The position numbers were made by a program, and so were the translations under genes. Shown one piece after another: positions 1 through 12,800 of a stretch of DNA of 64,000 nucleotides. The stretch is from assembly GCA_028564675.1 (NCBI GenBank), contig JAOVVO010000447.1:1-64000 (forward strand). The letters run 5' to 3'. Positions within the stretch are counted from its first letter, which is position 1. Every line of letters starts with the position of its first letter. Below the pieces are notes generated by a model. It saw nothing but the letters and a program-made list of their open reading frames with translations. It had not been told where the DNA came from and did no database searches. This DNA comes from Onchocerca lupi. Its lineage: Eukaryota > Nematoda > Chromadorea > Rhabditida > Onchocercidae.

Positions 1-1109
1 TTATTATTATTATTATTATTATTATTGCAGATATCAATGTTTAATTAGCAGCCATATTTTTAATGTTAAGTTTTATTACATTTTCAATATAATAGTAAAT
101 TTGAAGCTGAAAATAAACTTGCGAAAAATAGCTATTAAAGATTGGAAATGAATTTAATATAAAAAAATAAGCTATTTCTATTTTACAGTTGATTTTTACA
201 AATTATCACTCACTCACTTATTTATTTAATTATTTCTTTACACCTATAACTATTTATTTCGAAAATTTTTTCTCCTTTCCACACTTTTTTTTTTTTTTGT
301 TATCAAAAAATGAGCATATATATCTCAGGATATTACAGACAATTAATATTTAGCAAAAATTATTTCAAATAATCTTTGCTCAAAATCCATTAATTACTTC
401 AAATATTTTTGAAAGGGTAATAAGGAAAATGGAAAAACGAATAAATTGAAATATAAAGTAATAATTGTAAAAACTGGACAGGAAGAGAGAGAGAGAGAGA
501 GGGAGAAAAGGAAAAAAAATGAAATGATGATTAATTATTCGAGAAGCATCGAATATTACGAGAAGCAATTATTTAAAAGCATTACCATCATCATCATTAT
601 CATCATCCGGTCTAGAGATAAGGCATCTGGAGCGAAATTCGATTTTCTGGATGTGAAAATTTGTCATTGAGAATATATTTGTTGAAATGATACTTTGATG
701 TTTTAACTTTTAACTTCTTTCCCCTTACACTACTATGTATTTAATTACAAATGAACATTTCCGATTTATCATTCAAATCTCGAATTATTTAAATTTTTAG
801 GAATTTATTAATTAGTTGAGAAATTTCAAAATTCATTAAATAATAATTAAAATAAGCATATATATAGAACACTACTTTTTTTTCCACCTTAATAATCTTG
901 CCTTTTTTTAATCATATATTTGATCTGTTAAAGAATTCCAATATCAAAAAAAATCTCTTACTGTATATAAATGGATTTAATAATGACATCATTATGCCAA
1001 AAAATATTTGTTTAATAATGATATCATTAGTCTTTCATTTATCGCATTTATAATGATAAATTTAAACGATAATCTTTTTTACAAATTGAAATCATAAATT
1101 GAAATTTCA
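1..1109. other. Left-end noncoding stretch with simple repeats
   Basis: No convincing coding exon is seen on either strand before the LIM-only gene. The window opens inside an (ATT)n microsatellite (about 1-26) that runs straight into an acceptor-like GCAG, so the left edge may cut an intron or a repeat. A (GA)n run sits at about 484-500 and a CAT/ATC-rich run at about 588-606. Short open frames here consist of low-complexity codons only. Confidence 0.6.
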
Positions 1110-1110
1110 G
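1106..1110 (+). promoter_or_regulatory. Candidate splice-leader acceptor of the LIM-only gene
   Basis: A TTTCAG acceptor ends at 1110, 52 nt before the ATG at 1163, and the frame upstream of that ATG is closed by a TAA. This fits either a trans-splice site or the 3' end of an upstream 5'UTR intron. The leader would carry one short upstream ATG near 1123-1133. Confidence 0.4.
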
Positions 1111-1162
1111 AATTTTTTAATAATGTTCATTTCCTCATACATCGTAACAAAGGTATAATTCG

Positions 1163-2398
1163 ATGAATTCAATTTGTGCTGGTTGTTCTGTTCAAATTCG
1201 TGATCGATATATGCTACAAGCAGTTGGCAAATTTTGGCATGAAGATTGTTTGAAGGTTAATTAATTACTTGCTTTCGTAGTATTCCATTTTTTTTTTTTT
1301 TCATTAGCATTATTCGTAAATCAAAAACTTTTAATCAAGAAAAAAAAAAATGAATTACATAACCGAAACAGTTTTCCGTAAAAAAGAAAACGAAAAAAAT
1401 TGCTCATTTTCTTTTCTTCTCTTCAAATTTAATTTCGATTTTATTCAAGAGAAAAGTAAAATTTTATAACTTCGCAACATTTTCAAAATTTCCAATCATT
1501 TTATTTCAAGCATATTGCAAAATATCCTTCAAATCATCGCATGTTGAATAGGTGTTAATTAAAATTGTGCATTTAAAAATGAGAAAGAGAGAAAAAAGAT
1601 TAAACTATAAAATTAAAATATCATTAATTTCAGTGTGCTTGTTGTCTTTGTCGTTTGGGAGAAGTTGGCTCGAAATTATACTATAAACAAAGTATGATAT
1701 TATGTGCTCGAGATTATTTGCGATTATTTGGCTTAACGGGTACTTGTGCCGTTTGTGATAAGAATATTCCAGCATTTGAACTTGTTATGCGTGCCAAGGA
1801 TAATGTTTATCATTTACGATGTTTCGCATGTCAAGCTTGCAATCAACGGTTATTTTTCCTGCTTTCCGGAAAGCCTAAATTTTCGAGATTTATTCCTTCT
1901 TATAAGTGATTAAGGATTAAAACTAAAATAAATCTTATTAGTTTTTAAGACACAAGAAGTTGCACAAATTTTTCATAATTTAATGATTACTTGCAATATG
2001 TAAATCAATAAGTTTGAAATTTTTCAATATTTAGGTTTTGTATTGGTGATAAATTTTATCTCTGCGAGAACAAAATTCTTTGCCAATATGATTTCGAAGA
2101 GCGTATGACATTTCATCAAGCTGCATACAACAATCAAAGTTTAACCGAACTTACCAAAAATATCGAACAATTGGAGAATTTCGAACCGGTTTTAACTTTT
2201 AACTTTTGCAATACCAAAATTTTTGATCTTGAAAGTTAAATTCCAAATTTACTTTGATTAATTCAATAAACAAATATTTCAACTTTGAATTTTATCAATA
2301 AATTCTGAAATAAGATTTTTTTCTTCCCAAAGATTGAGCAAATTTCAAAATTCAAAAAACTTTAATTTCAGCTTGAAACAAATATGGTTGGTTCGTAG
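1163..2398 (+). CDS. rbtn-1: LIM-only protein, LMO1/LMO3 (rhombotin/Beadex) type
   Basis: LIM-only proteins are small nuclear adaptors that bridge LIM-binding protein (Ldb) and bHLH/GATA factors. The model is four exons (1163-1255, 1634-1848, 2035-2188, 2372-2398) that join in phase to 162 residues, close to the usual ~156 of LMO1/3. LIM1 has C5-x2-C8-x17-H26-x2-C29-x2-C32-x2-C35 and ends at C55/D58. LIM2 spans C69 to D122 and contains the family-typical segment RAKDNVYHL with H91, C94, C97 and C100. The loop REVGSKLYYK-like region and the linker DYLRLFGLTGTC match LMO1/3 closely as I recall them. The C-terminal tail (about residues 123-162) is longer and more acidic than in vertebrates. The last exon codes only LETNMVGS; reading through its intron would instead end 16 codons later at TAA 2237-2239. 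The family call is firm. The symbol assumes one-to-one orthology with C. elegans rbtn-1. Confidence 0.9.
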
Positions 2399-5300
2399 TT
2401 TTACAAACCATCTTCAATTATCAGCACAATTGGAGTAAAATAATTATTTTGATAATCGCATTGTTTTCTACTATGGAATTAAATATTTATCGATTCAAGA
2501 AGAACAGTTCAAATGTTGAAGCAATGCTGTGATTGGTAGTGTGCGAACAATTGTAATTTGATAAAAAGAAAAAAAAAAAAAAGAAAGAAAAACTTGAAAA
2601 ATTATTTGATTCATTGACATTTTTCGTTTCTAAAAATCGAGCCATATGTTGTCGTTTGAGAAATGACAAAAAGTTTTTTTGATTGTAAAAGATTTTTAAA
2701 CCTATCTTTCCTTAGATTTTAATTTTTTCCATTTCTTTATCCAGACATAATACTCTACTGTATACCTTTTTCCATTAATTTTCCAACAAAATGAATTTCA
2801 ATTATGGAATAATATAATCATGAATCGGGAGGATATTTTTAATTTCATTCAATGGAAATAAAATTTAAAATACCTGCTTGAAAAAAAAAAGAAAAAAAAA
2901 GGAATTCCAAATGAATAAAAATTCCTTCATTTTAAAAATCCTTTCATTTTAAAATTATAATTCTAGCAAATATTCACAATTAAATTCCTGAATCGTATGA
3001 TATTCTTACTGCAAAAAAATATATTTGAAAACTTATATGAGTTTCGGATAGATTTACGAAATGAAACGATGAAACATTACAAAACAAACAAGAAACATAG
3101 CAAAGGTCATAGCAAGGTCAACAGTCATCATGTGTGAATCCGGTCGACAATGGATTTAGATTTACAATATAATTAAAAATTCATCGCTATCAAGAGGTAA
3201 ATAAGTAATTTATATATTGCATCATTCATATATTTATGGAAAATTTATTTATATACTTATGAAAATTAATAACTAAAATCAAAAATGATAAAATGAAATC
3301 TCATAGATTAAATTCATTAAAATCATTGATGTAGTGTAGCAACAACAATTTTTAATTAATTCGTTATTAATTCTAAATTCGTTTTAATTTTCCGTCAAAA
3401 GAAATAGCACTACAATGATTTTCTCTCACTTATTCATCTTCTATACTTATAATAAATTTAATTCAAGCTGTATTCATAATTCACTCAAGTTAGATTAGTC
3501 AATTTTGGAAGTCTAAAAGAGTTGAAATACATGGCAAAATGCATTTTAAATGTTAAATAATTCTATGAAAACTCAATCTACTTTCTTTTTTTCTAAATTA
3601 CTTTTTGAATTTGATGTTATTCATACATTTCTTTGAAATTGATGCAATGTAATGGTCATACATTGTATTGTTTATCTCTTCTATCAATTCTTCATCTAAA
3701 TTTTGATAAAAAAATAATGAAAAATTATCAGCAAATATTTCAAATAATTACTGAATAAAATTATTTTGAAAAATTTGACAAAATTTGAAAATTGATTTCT
3801 TAATGCTAAATCTTTTCGATAAATAAGCTCTTTCTTTCTGATCTTATCAACATCATGGAATAATCATATTTTATTTTTATATACATTTACCCAAATTTAT
3901 CTTATCATTTCACATCACCGGTTTAACAATATCATTTCTGTAGTTTACAACTTCTAACATTTCTCTTCGAAAAATCTAAAAAAAAAGGAAAAATTCAAAT
4001 CTAGATCAAAATTTGTTCATTGAAAATGAAATTTCAATTTCAACGATAGTTCTTAGCATTGTTAATTGATGTGTTTATCATGATACATGCTATATTTCAT
4101 ATATTCTCCTTGTAATACTATTTTAAATAAAGTAATTTTTATTTAAGAGCAATGAAACCATTTTAATGAATATATTTAAAAGTTTTAAACAATATTTCGT
4201 TTAAATCATCCCCATTTAATCGACTGATATCAAAACAGTAATCTTTTTTCTTTTTAATTTCATTTCCATTAGTTATTACTTTAAATCTTCAGGAAATTTA
4301 TCATCAAATCTTAATGAAATATAATGGGAGTACTCAGTGAATAGAAATCATTTTCAGAAATCTGGTACTTAATATTTGAAATCGATTTCTCGGTGGTATA
4401 TCTTTCCGACAAAATTAAACTCTTCCTTTTTAGTCTTATTGTCATGGAAAATTATCAGCAAAAAAACGTGTCGCTTCATTCACTTTAATCCACTTATAGC
4501 TTATTCCAAGCTTTCATCATACTCTATTAATGACAAAAAAAATTTTGCATCCTAAAATTGTTCTTCCGAAACAATAACTTCCAAATTTTCAAAAATTTCC
4601 GGAAAATTTTCATCCAAAATATTTCTGAAAAATGAGTAATCAGTGAAAAAGGCTTTTTTTCGTTAAACTTTTTCAATGCATAATTTAAAATTAAATTTGA
4701 AATTACAACTCTATCATTAAGACATAATTTAATTTTGGAATTCGCTAACATCAAATTTAAATTTCGAATACTTTAAGTTTTAAATTAATGCTACAGATTT
4801 CAGAAAATTTCGAAAATCTGAAAAACCAATCGATATTTGCAAAACAAGAAAATCAGCAAATAAATAGATTATTATGCATTCGAAATATTTTCTGAAAAAT
4901 TTTCACAACGAAACATTTGAGTAACAAATTTAATAGAGTTGTGATTTGATCCTAACTCTTTCCCTAGAATTTTCTAAAATTAATTTTTATTAAATGTATT
5001 TCCGCTAACTTTAATATGGATAAATTACTCCATATTTAATTATCATATTTCTCAGTATTTATTGATACAAGTATACCATTCAAGTCACCAACTTGATAAT
5101 TTAGCCTTATTTCCCCAGATATTCCAATATTAGAAGCCTGCCTTAATTGTAGAATAATTAATGATTACTGAAATTATCTGTGTAAGAATATTGCAGATAC
5201 TGAAATACCAAATACCATCACGAATTATCGTATTTCTATTAGAACAGTATTATTATGCGCAGAAATACATTCATCATTCCATCAATTTCTTTAATTATAC

Positions 5301-6807
5301 ATTTTTATTATTCATTATTTCATATGGTATTATTCTGTCATTAGCACCATTCTATTTGATGAAAATAAACTTTGGAATGCTTTAGTAAAATGTTTTACTC
5401 CTATTACTCATTTCTTGAATATAGGGATTACCTTAACTATAAAGAAAAATCGCCTTCTTATTCATTGTGTTTTCTTTTAACTGCACTTTTCCATCTTTTA
5501 AAAATTATTTGATAACGAGCAAATTAATTGAACTTAACAAAATTCACCACTCATGAAATTGTCTTTTGTCATTACATACTTTACAAAGTTAAACTTTTTC
5601 ACCGACTTTGCTATGAAACATATAACGAAAAAGCAGACTTAGGTATATTCATCTATAAAATTATAAAGTTTCGAATTAAAATAAATAAAAATGGCAGCAA
5701 AAAAATTCTTCAACATGAAATTTTACTTACATTTATTGACATGAACGCATGAAGCAGAATTCAACTGCTCTTAATACATAAGAAAATTTAATAAATGCAT
5801 AGAAACATCTAAAACAGAAATATTGAAATCTAACATAATGCAGTTTGTATTTAAAAGATCTAGTAAACTGAGAAATCACAGTAAATGCAGTTTAAAGAGA
5901 AATAGAGAAAAAACTTCAACTATACATTCTTACATAATCATTAAATTGTTTCTTGTTTGACCATAAATTAATGATATGCCCCTTTGCAAAAAAAAAAAAA
6001 AAAATTAGATTATTTCTTGTTCGACCAAAACGTATCTTATTTAATCACGGCGCATATTTCTTACTTGATTATCAAACTATTTATAATTGGAGAGAAAGAA
6101 AAAAATTCATCACTTTCTGCATATTTCTAAAACTTCTTCAAGCAACAATCTCAGTTCAAAAATGCCAAAAAAATACACCGAAAAAAAAAAGCAGGAAAAC
6201 AACAGAAATGGGCAATAACATGACGACCAAGCTAAAATTTTGCGCTAACGAATTGAAAGAAAATTTCGAATAAGTATAAAAAAGAGATGCTTTCTTATTC
6301 AGTAATTCAATAAATATAACAACAAAATACATCGTACTATCTTCTCTTTTTTTTCTTTTTTTTTTTGCAAATTTTCAGTCTAAAAATTGAATCAGAAGTT
6401 TTCAAAAGCAAGAAAAAGGAAAAAATGGCACGCAACACAATGTTTGCAGGTGAGGAATAAATGTTTAATAAATATATTTCAAAATTAAGTATCAAAACAT
6501 AGATCAGAAACTGAAAAATTGACAATACTGGCAAGATAAAATTATTTGGAGCAAACTATCAACACTTAAACCAACAAATGCATTAAACGAAACGATCTTA
6601 CAACTTGCATCGTTAGTTTCTACAAGAAACTTGTTCATGGCATGTTTCGCATGAAGTTGCGCTATTTGTACCAAACACACTACAATGAATGAACAAACAG
6701 TTCTAGTTACTGATAGTGACGGACAAAACAATTTGCCCATTAATAATATAAATGGATACATAAGAGCCAAGAAAAACAGATGAGTTAACGTACCCAATCA
6801 GTCATCG
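2399..6807. other. Convergent intergenic region without a recognisable gene
   Basis: This is the 4.4 kb between the 3' ends of the LIM-only gene (+) and the SBF gene (-). It holds AT-rich sequence, several A-runs (e.g. near 5985-6005 and 6180-6190) and scattered short open frames whose translations are Lys/Ile/Phe/Asn-rich with no motif. The part next to 6808 is presumably the 3'UTR of the SBF gene. An AATAAA candidate for the LIM-only gene lies near 2860, rather distant. No RNA gene is seen. Confidence 0.6.
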
Positions 6808-9800
6808 CTAGTCGTGCAAAGCAGCCAAAATCTTTTCTAACCACAAATCGGCGTCAGCCTTTGTATCGGCAAGTAGTGAATAAGCACGTCTGGAGGTACG
6901 AACCTGAACAATGCACAATTTTTGCAGATTGCAAATAAAGCATTAATAGGAGAGATTGCCGATGTAAAACATTGTTGAAATTGAAAACACTTGAACTGCT
7001 AAAATCAAAATACTAAAGATTATATGCCAAAATTTGGCATTAATTTCAAAATTTTTATGCACAAAAAAAAAAAAAAAAAAAAACATTTGTAAACAAATCC
7101 AAGATCCATACCTCCAGAAGCGGCTTCCTCAACGCATGGCTAGCAGCTATTTCGACAGATTTAACGTCAGCTAAATCAATGACACCTCGACAGTTCATGT
7201 CCGTTTCATTCTCATAATATCTCAACTAAAAATTATATAATGAATAAAAAGATACAAAGTTCAGATAAATGGTCAAAATGTTGAAAAGTTCATACATTTG
7301 AAAAGAAAATGGAAGAAGTTATTTGTTTAAGTTCAGAACCTGATGTCTGTTGGAATCCAGAACGAACCAGCGAGGTTTCCACATTTTAAACGTGGCACCT
7401 TTCTTCATTAAAAATCCGCTATAGGTAGCACCAGCATGAGGACAACTTGCACTCATCGTTAGCGTCCTTGTATCTGCTGCAATTGAATTCTCAAAATTTA
7501 TTAAAATAAAAAAAAAATACAAAAATTTGAAGACATTTTGTTCAGATCCCACATCAAATTTTATGGAATCTTTTCTTGAAAAAAATGGTGATGTTAATCA
7601 CTAATTTGCAATTTACCACAGCAGTAAATCAACTAATATATCGCATTTTATGGAGTAAGTATTCATACATGAATATTGCAAAAAATATATCATGAATGAA
7701 CCTGGATAATTTTGACAGAAAAACCACCTGTATAAGTTGCAAACCGTCTTGAAACTGGTGGAATGTCACATTTAGCCGTTACTACTAATCGCTTTTCCTC
7801 CATATTAGGACAAGTAGAAGAAACTAGAGCAGAACATTTTTCATGACAAACCATACCGCATCCCAGACATCGATGAACTGAAAAAAAGTATATTTCCTTC
7901 AAAGGTTTTAAATTTATCATAAAAAATAATGAACTTCAAGCGTTACAAGTTTTCAACGGATGAACGACTACCATTGTTAATACTAAGCCAGAAGACAGAT
8001 GCAAAATCAAACCTGTACGTACTACAACACCTGGAACATTCTGATGGCACACTGCACATGCATCTCCAGGAGTAACCTGCTGTGTAATGAAATGATGACC
8101 AGAATTTCTAGAAATTTCCTTGTACTATTTTAAATTAGTATTTAGGATGATGCACTTAACTATTCAAACAAAAAAAAAGAAAAAAAACTTTCGCAAATTA
8201 CTACATGCCAGAAGATACACAACACATATTGTGAGGAATGATCTAATTAAAGCTGTAGTTTGTTTCAAATTTCAGTAACACTGTTGCGCATGATGCATGA
8301 TAACAGATCGTTTTTCTTTTTTATTCATAGCAATAGACAAGGCACTAGAAAGTTTTCGTATGATCACTAGCGTATACTCACTACGGTCACTGTTTCAACT
8401 AACTACATCAATCAAAATCAGTTACGCTTGTTCATTAATACTTACCGATGAAAAAATGAGAAAGAGAAAATTAGCATAAATAACTTACGTGCTTGCTGTG
8501 CTATCTCTTAGTCGTGAAGAGCTTTGTTGTCGGGATATACCATGAAGCAAAAGCTTAACAGTTTCCTTCTTTTGAACAGCTCTTTGCACATAACGATGCC
8601 AAACACTTACAGTATTTACATCATCATCATTCTACAACATTTTCTATAAGAAAATAAATTGCTAGATTCCCCAAATCAACGGAAAAGGACAGTAGAAAAG
8701 AAAAAAACCTGCACAACATAAACTCCAGATCAAAATTTCTCCAAATGCTGTCTTTGTTAGGCAATACTGAATATGCTCCATAACATTATTAAACATAATG
8801 ACACCGAAGTGGATGAAGGTAAACATATGATCAATTTTACTACAATTTATCATGTCCAAAAATTTCCAAAAACCAACCCGAAAGCATGAACTTTGCGTTG
8901 CACGATCATTCGCTGTTACAATTAATGTATGCCATGATTCTACGGCCTTCTCATCTTCACTAGTGCGAAGTGGACGTAAGCGAATGAACCTCTGAAAAAA
9001 ATGTCAACGACTCTTTAAGGGTTATTCTTTTGTTATCCTGGAGATATATTCTGATCTTTCAAATATTTTTTTTATTAATAACAATCTAACAAAGCAGAAT
9101 TTTCATCCATACCTCAATCAAAGATGAAAACGAATCGAGAAGAAGAAAATGTGTACAACGATAATTTGCATCCAATAATCTCCTTGATATGGAAACCGAA
9201 GCTCCAACATCAACCAAAGATTCTTGATGCTCATCCTCACGTTGTTGCTGCTCCATCTCAGCTGTTTCTGAAAGAATAACTGTCTTTTTTTTTCAGAAAT
9301 AAACAGTTTTGAGGACCAAATGGTTTCAAAAATTTAAATAATCAAGGACTCAGCGAGGACTTTTCGAGATCAAAATCTGAAAATATTCATCCGAAAAAAA
9401 AAAAAAAAAAAAAAACAGAAAATTACGAAACAATTGCAAAATTTACCAATATCGTAAGGGGATCCATGTGCCAAATGATCTTCGCAATAAAAGGGCCATA
9501 ATGTTATGCTGGCTACACTCGACTGTGGACGTAAAACAGTGTGCATCTCGGCAACGTACATGAAATTATCAAACAGAGGCGACCTGAAACAATATCCAAA
9601 AAGCAACAAGAATTATATTTGTAGTGATACTTACGCCTGAATTATGTCAAGTACATATTCACCCAAGACGCTTCTGATCAATGTATGTCCACAATGATGC
9701 AGCACGCGGTTCTCCTGCTGATAAAGTAAGCGAATCAAACTTGATCCGTTCCGCTTCCGAATCATGTAAAAATGTGCGAAAACATGCAGAGGTAGAATGA

Positions 9801-12800
9801 TAAGCAAGAAAACGAAGGTAGAAATCATTGAATTCGAATGCTGATGGATACTGTTCCCATGTCTAAAAAGTTCATATTTCAATTTATCAGAATATTTCTA
9901 ATTTATGCCAATATTAACTTATTTTCATGATAACAACGATATTCTTTGGCCTCCACAACGTAATTATCAATACAACGATCTACCTGGTGTACTGCATCCA
10001 AGAATAATAAAAACATTGGTGCAATACCACTGCTTTGAGATGCAGCTGTATGATTGTGACGATGAGAGAAACGATGCCCAAATGCAAGCCACTCTTTTTC
10101 TACCAAAACTCGAAAACCTTCAAATGTCCTGCAGTGCATTCTTATTATATTTTTTTATTTTTATATGAAACATGAAAAAAACTGAAATCTAAAACATTTT
10201 GTCGTAAAAAAGAAATAATTCATGTAAATAGCTAATGCACACCTGTAGTAAGGATCAAGAAGAAGCTCTGAAAGAGCCGTAAGTTGACAAGTGGCATCCC
10301 ATCCGTCTTCGATGCATATAACTACAGTTGAAAGTTGTACATCAATCAAATCCACTATTGCACAAGCTAAATGCAACAATGAAGATACCTGAAATTTTTA
10401 TGAAATGTATAAAACAGTTCCAAATTTTCTGGACTCAAATATTTCAACAGTATTGAAATACTTCGCTTACCATATGTAACCATAAAGATTCGTCAATCTG
10501 CTTCAGGAAAGTAAGAGATGGATCGACATATAACGGCCAGCTTGGACATGCTGCACGCAAAAATTTTTTAAAGGCTATCTTCACATTATGAGCGGATGGA
10601 TAATTTACAGGAATAAATTCACATCTTTTGTCCAACTTCAACATCTGAAAGTCGCTCAAATAGATACCAGACGATTTAAATTCAAAATGAATAGAAGTCC
10701 AACCCAACTGATACTTTTAAACTTTAATTCTGCTTGGAAATGTATAGATATGTGCTAAAAGCAACCTTAGCTTGATTTCTATCTCCTAAAACGTATAATG
10801 GCTTCCTTGTAAGACTGATCAACGGTTTCACTGTCTGCCCTCGTCCCAAATTTGTATGTCGCGGCTGGATATTGTTATCCACATAACCAACAAACCGATC
10901 ACCATTTCCAGCTGAAATATCTGATAAATTATGCATCCTACGAGGAATGAAAAGATTTCGAAGGAAAACAAATTTATCCGAAGGGAAGAAAATTTGATCC
11001 AAAAAAAAAAAAAAAAAAAACAAAAATAATTGCATAGATAAGTCTTACGTTTTATCCCAGATCTTCCTCCACTATTTCGAACGAAATTTGCTGCATGTCT
11101 GGCAATGTCCGTTTGTGATTTACGATATAAATCAGGTGTACCGGAATTTAATGATAAACCATCAGCCGTAATCATCGAATAGAGTGATAACAATGATTCC
11201 ACTGATTCCGACATTAACGAATGACCATCTCCATTTGCCATTCTCGGCGAAAGTGCAGCAAACATAGAAACATATCTTTCCTAATAGATTAATTTGGTCA
11301 AAATAAAATAAGCTGAGATATCTTTTTTAAAACTACATTGAGCCAACAATATTTTTCAAAACTTTGACTAGCTCTAAAAGACAAATATTACTTGCAAAAA
11401 TAAAAAACTTTACAGTTTAGCGGCAAAAAAGTAATTCGTAAATATACCTGTAATTCCACACTGTTGGGAAGAGCCATATCACGCGAATTAAGGGACATAT
11501 AGGAACCGTTATAACCCATATTTTGGTTATCACTATTACCGAGAAAATTTGCTTGCTTTCTTAACCGACTGACCACTGTTTGTGCAGTGAAGCCTGCACC
11601 ACGTACAAGTAACGCACCGTTGTCACTTTTCCATGTAATTACTGGGAAACGACCATGTCTGAATCCTTTGCCGATTTTCGTAAAATTATCATCAGGTGTA
11701 TTTGCAGGTACCACTATAATATTTGGGTAACTGAAAATAAAAGAACAGCATGAAACTCTGCTTTCAGAAATTATTGAAAATTCCAAAACCAATGAGTGAA
11801 AAGCCTAAATCAACTGCAAATCTCCAACGACCTCTTCTTCTAAATATAAATTAATATTCATATCGACAAAATTTTCTGAAACGATCCTCCTCCACTCTTG
11901 AATATTTCATATGTGCCATTAAAAGGAGGTTAAATATTTTACAACAGCAACACGAAGATTAAACGCTTTACAATAGCAACGTGAGCATGTTTTCGAATGC
12001 ATCAATATGCCTGACGTATGATCACATTGTATCTTCAAAAGACTATGTGTAACTCTGATGATCCGAATGCCCAAATAATTAGAAAAGCTTGTAAAAAAAC
12101 CTCTTTGTCAGCTCATAACGACGATTTGCATTCGTTAATCGAAATGAACCATGATTCAAGCCTAGACGATCGTAATCGACTAAATAATGACGATGTAATC
12201 CACTTGTTGTTGGATCTATCATCTCTCCTAATCAATATTCGGAATGATTAACAAAAACTTCAAAAAAAAAAAAAAAAAAGAAAAAAAAAAACTGTTTTAC
12301 AGCGTACATTCAAAGTTTACATCAAATTTTGAAAAAAAGATGAAATTTCTAAGACCAAATTTACCGGATAGATCTAAATAATCATTTTTCGAGGAATGGG
12401 GTGATGCACCGGGTGACAACACATTCAGTGTGCTTGCATCACCGTTTTTCGAAACTGATGGTAATGCCTTAGGTGGCGCCCGGAATCGCTTTCTTTCTTT
12501 CAGTGGATTTCGCATTAATGCCTTCTTTAATTCTCTGTAATTGTGCTGAGAGTAAAATTCATTATAAATGAGTAAACGTCAAAAAAAAAAAAAAATAATA
12601 ATAATAAAAAAGTAATGCTTGTCATTCAATTGAAACGTCAGAAATTTGGTTGGACCATATACACGAAATTATCGAAGAGGCGAAATCGTGGGATAAAAAT
12701 ATAGAAAATTCTAGACTGGGAGGTAAACAATATGTGCTAATGATTGAGCGCAATCAGATAAAACAAAAGAACAATAAAATGCATTACTTCATCGTTCCAT

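Noticed and set aside
5161..6273. Several open frames of 74-106 codons on the + strand in the convergent intergenic region
   Set aside because: Lys/Ile/Phe/Asn-rich composition, no splice partners and no motif; expected by chance at this base composition.
6504..6797. Hydrophobic open frame of 97 codons on the minus strand, just after the mtm-5 stop
   Set aside because: It overlaps the presumed 3'UTR of mtm-5, has no recognisable motif and AT-driven codons.
9905..10168. Open frame of 87 codons on the + strand
   Set aside because: Antisense of mtm-5 exon 9984-10128, part of the myotubularin domain.
12018..12251. Open frame of 77 codons on the + strand, starting MITLYLQKTMCNSDD
   Set aside because: It is the antisense shadow of mtm-5 exon 12101-12227, which restores splice phase and matches the SBF family on the minus strand.
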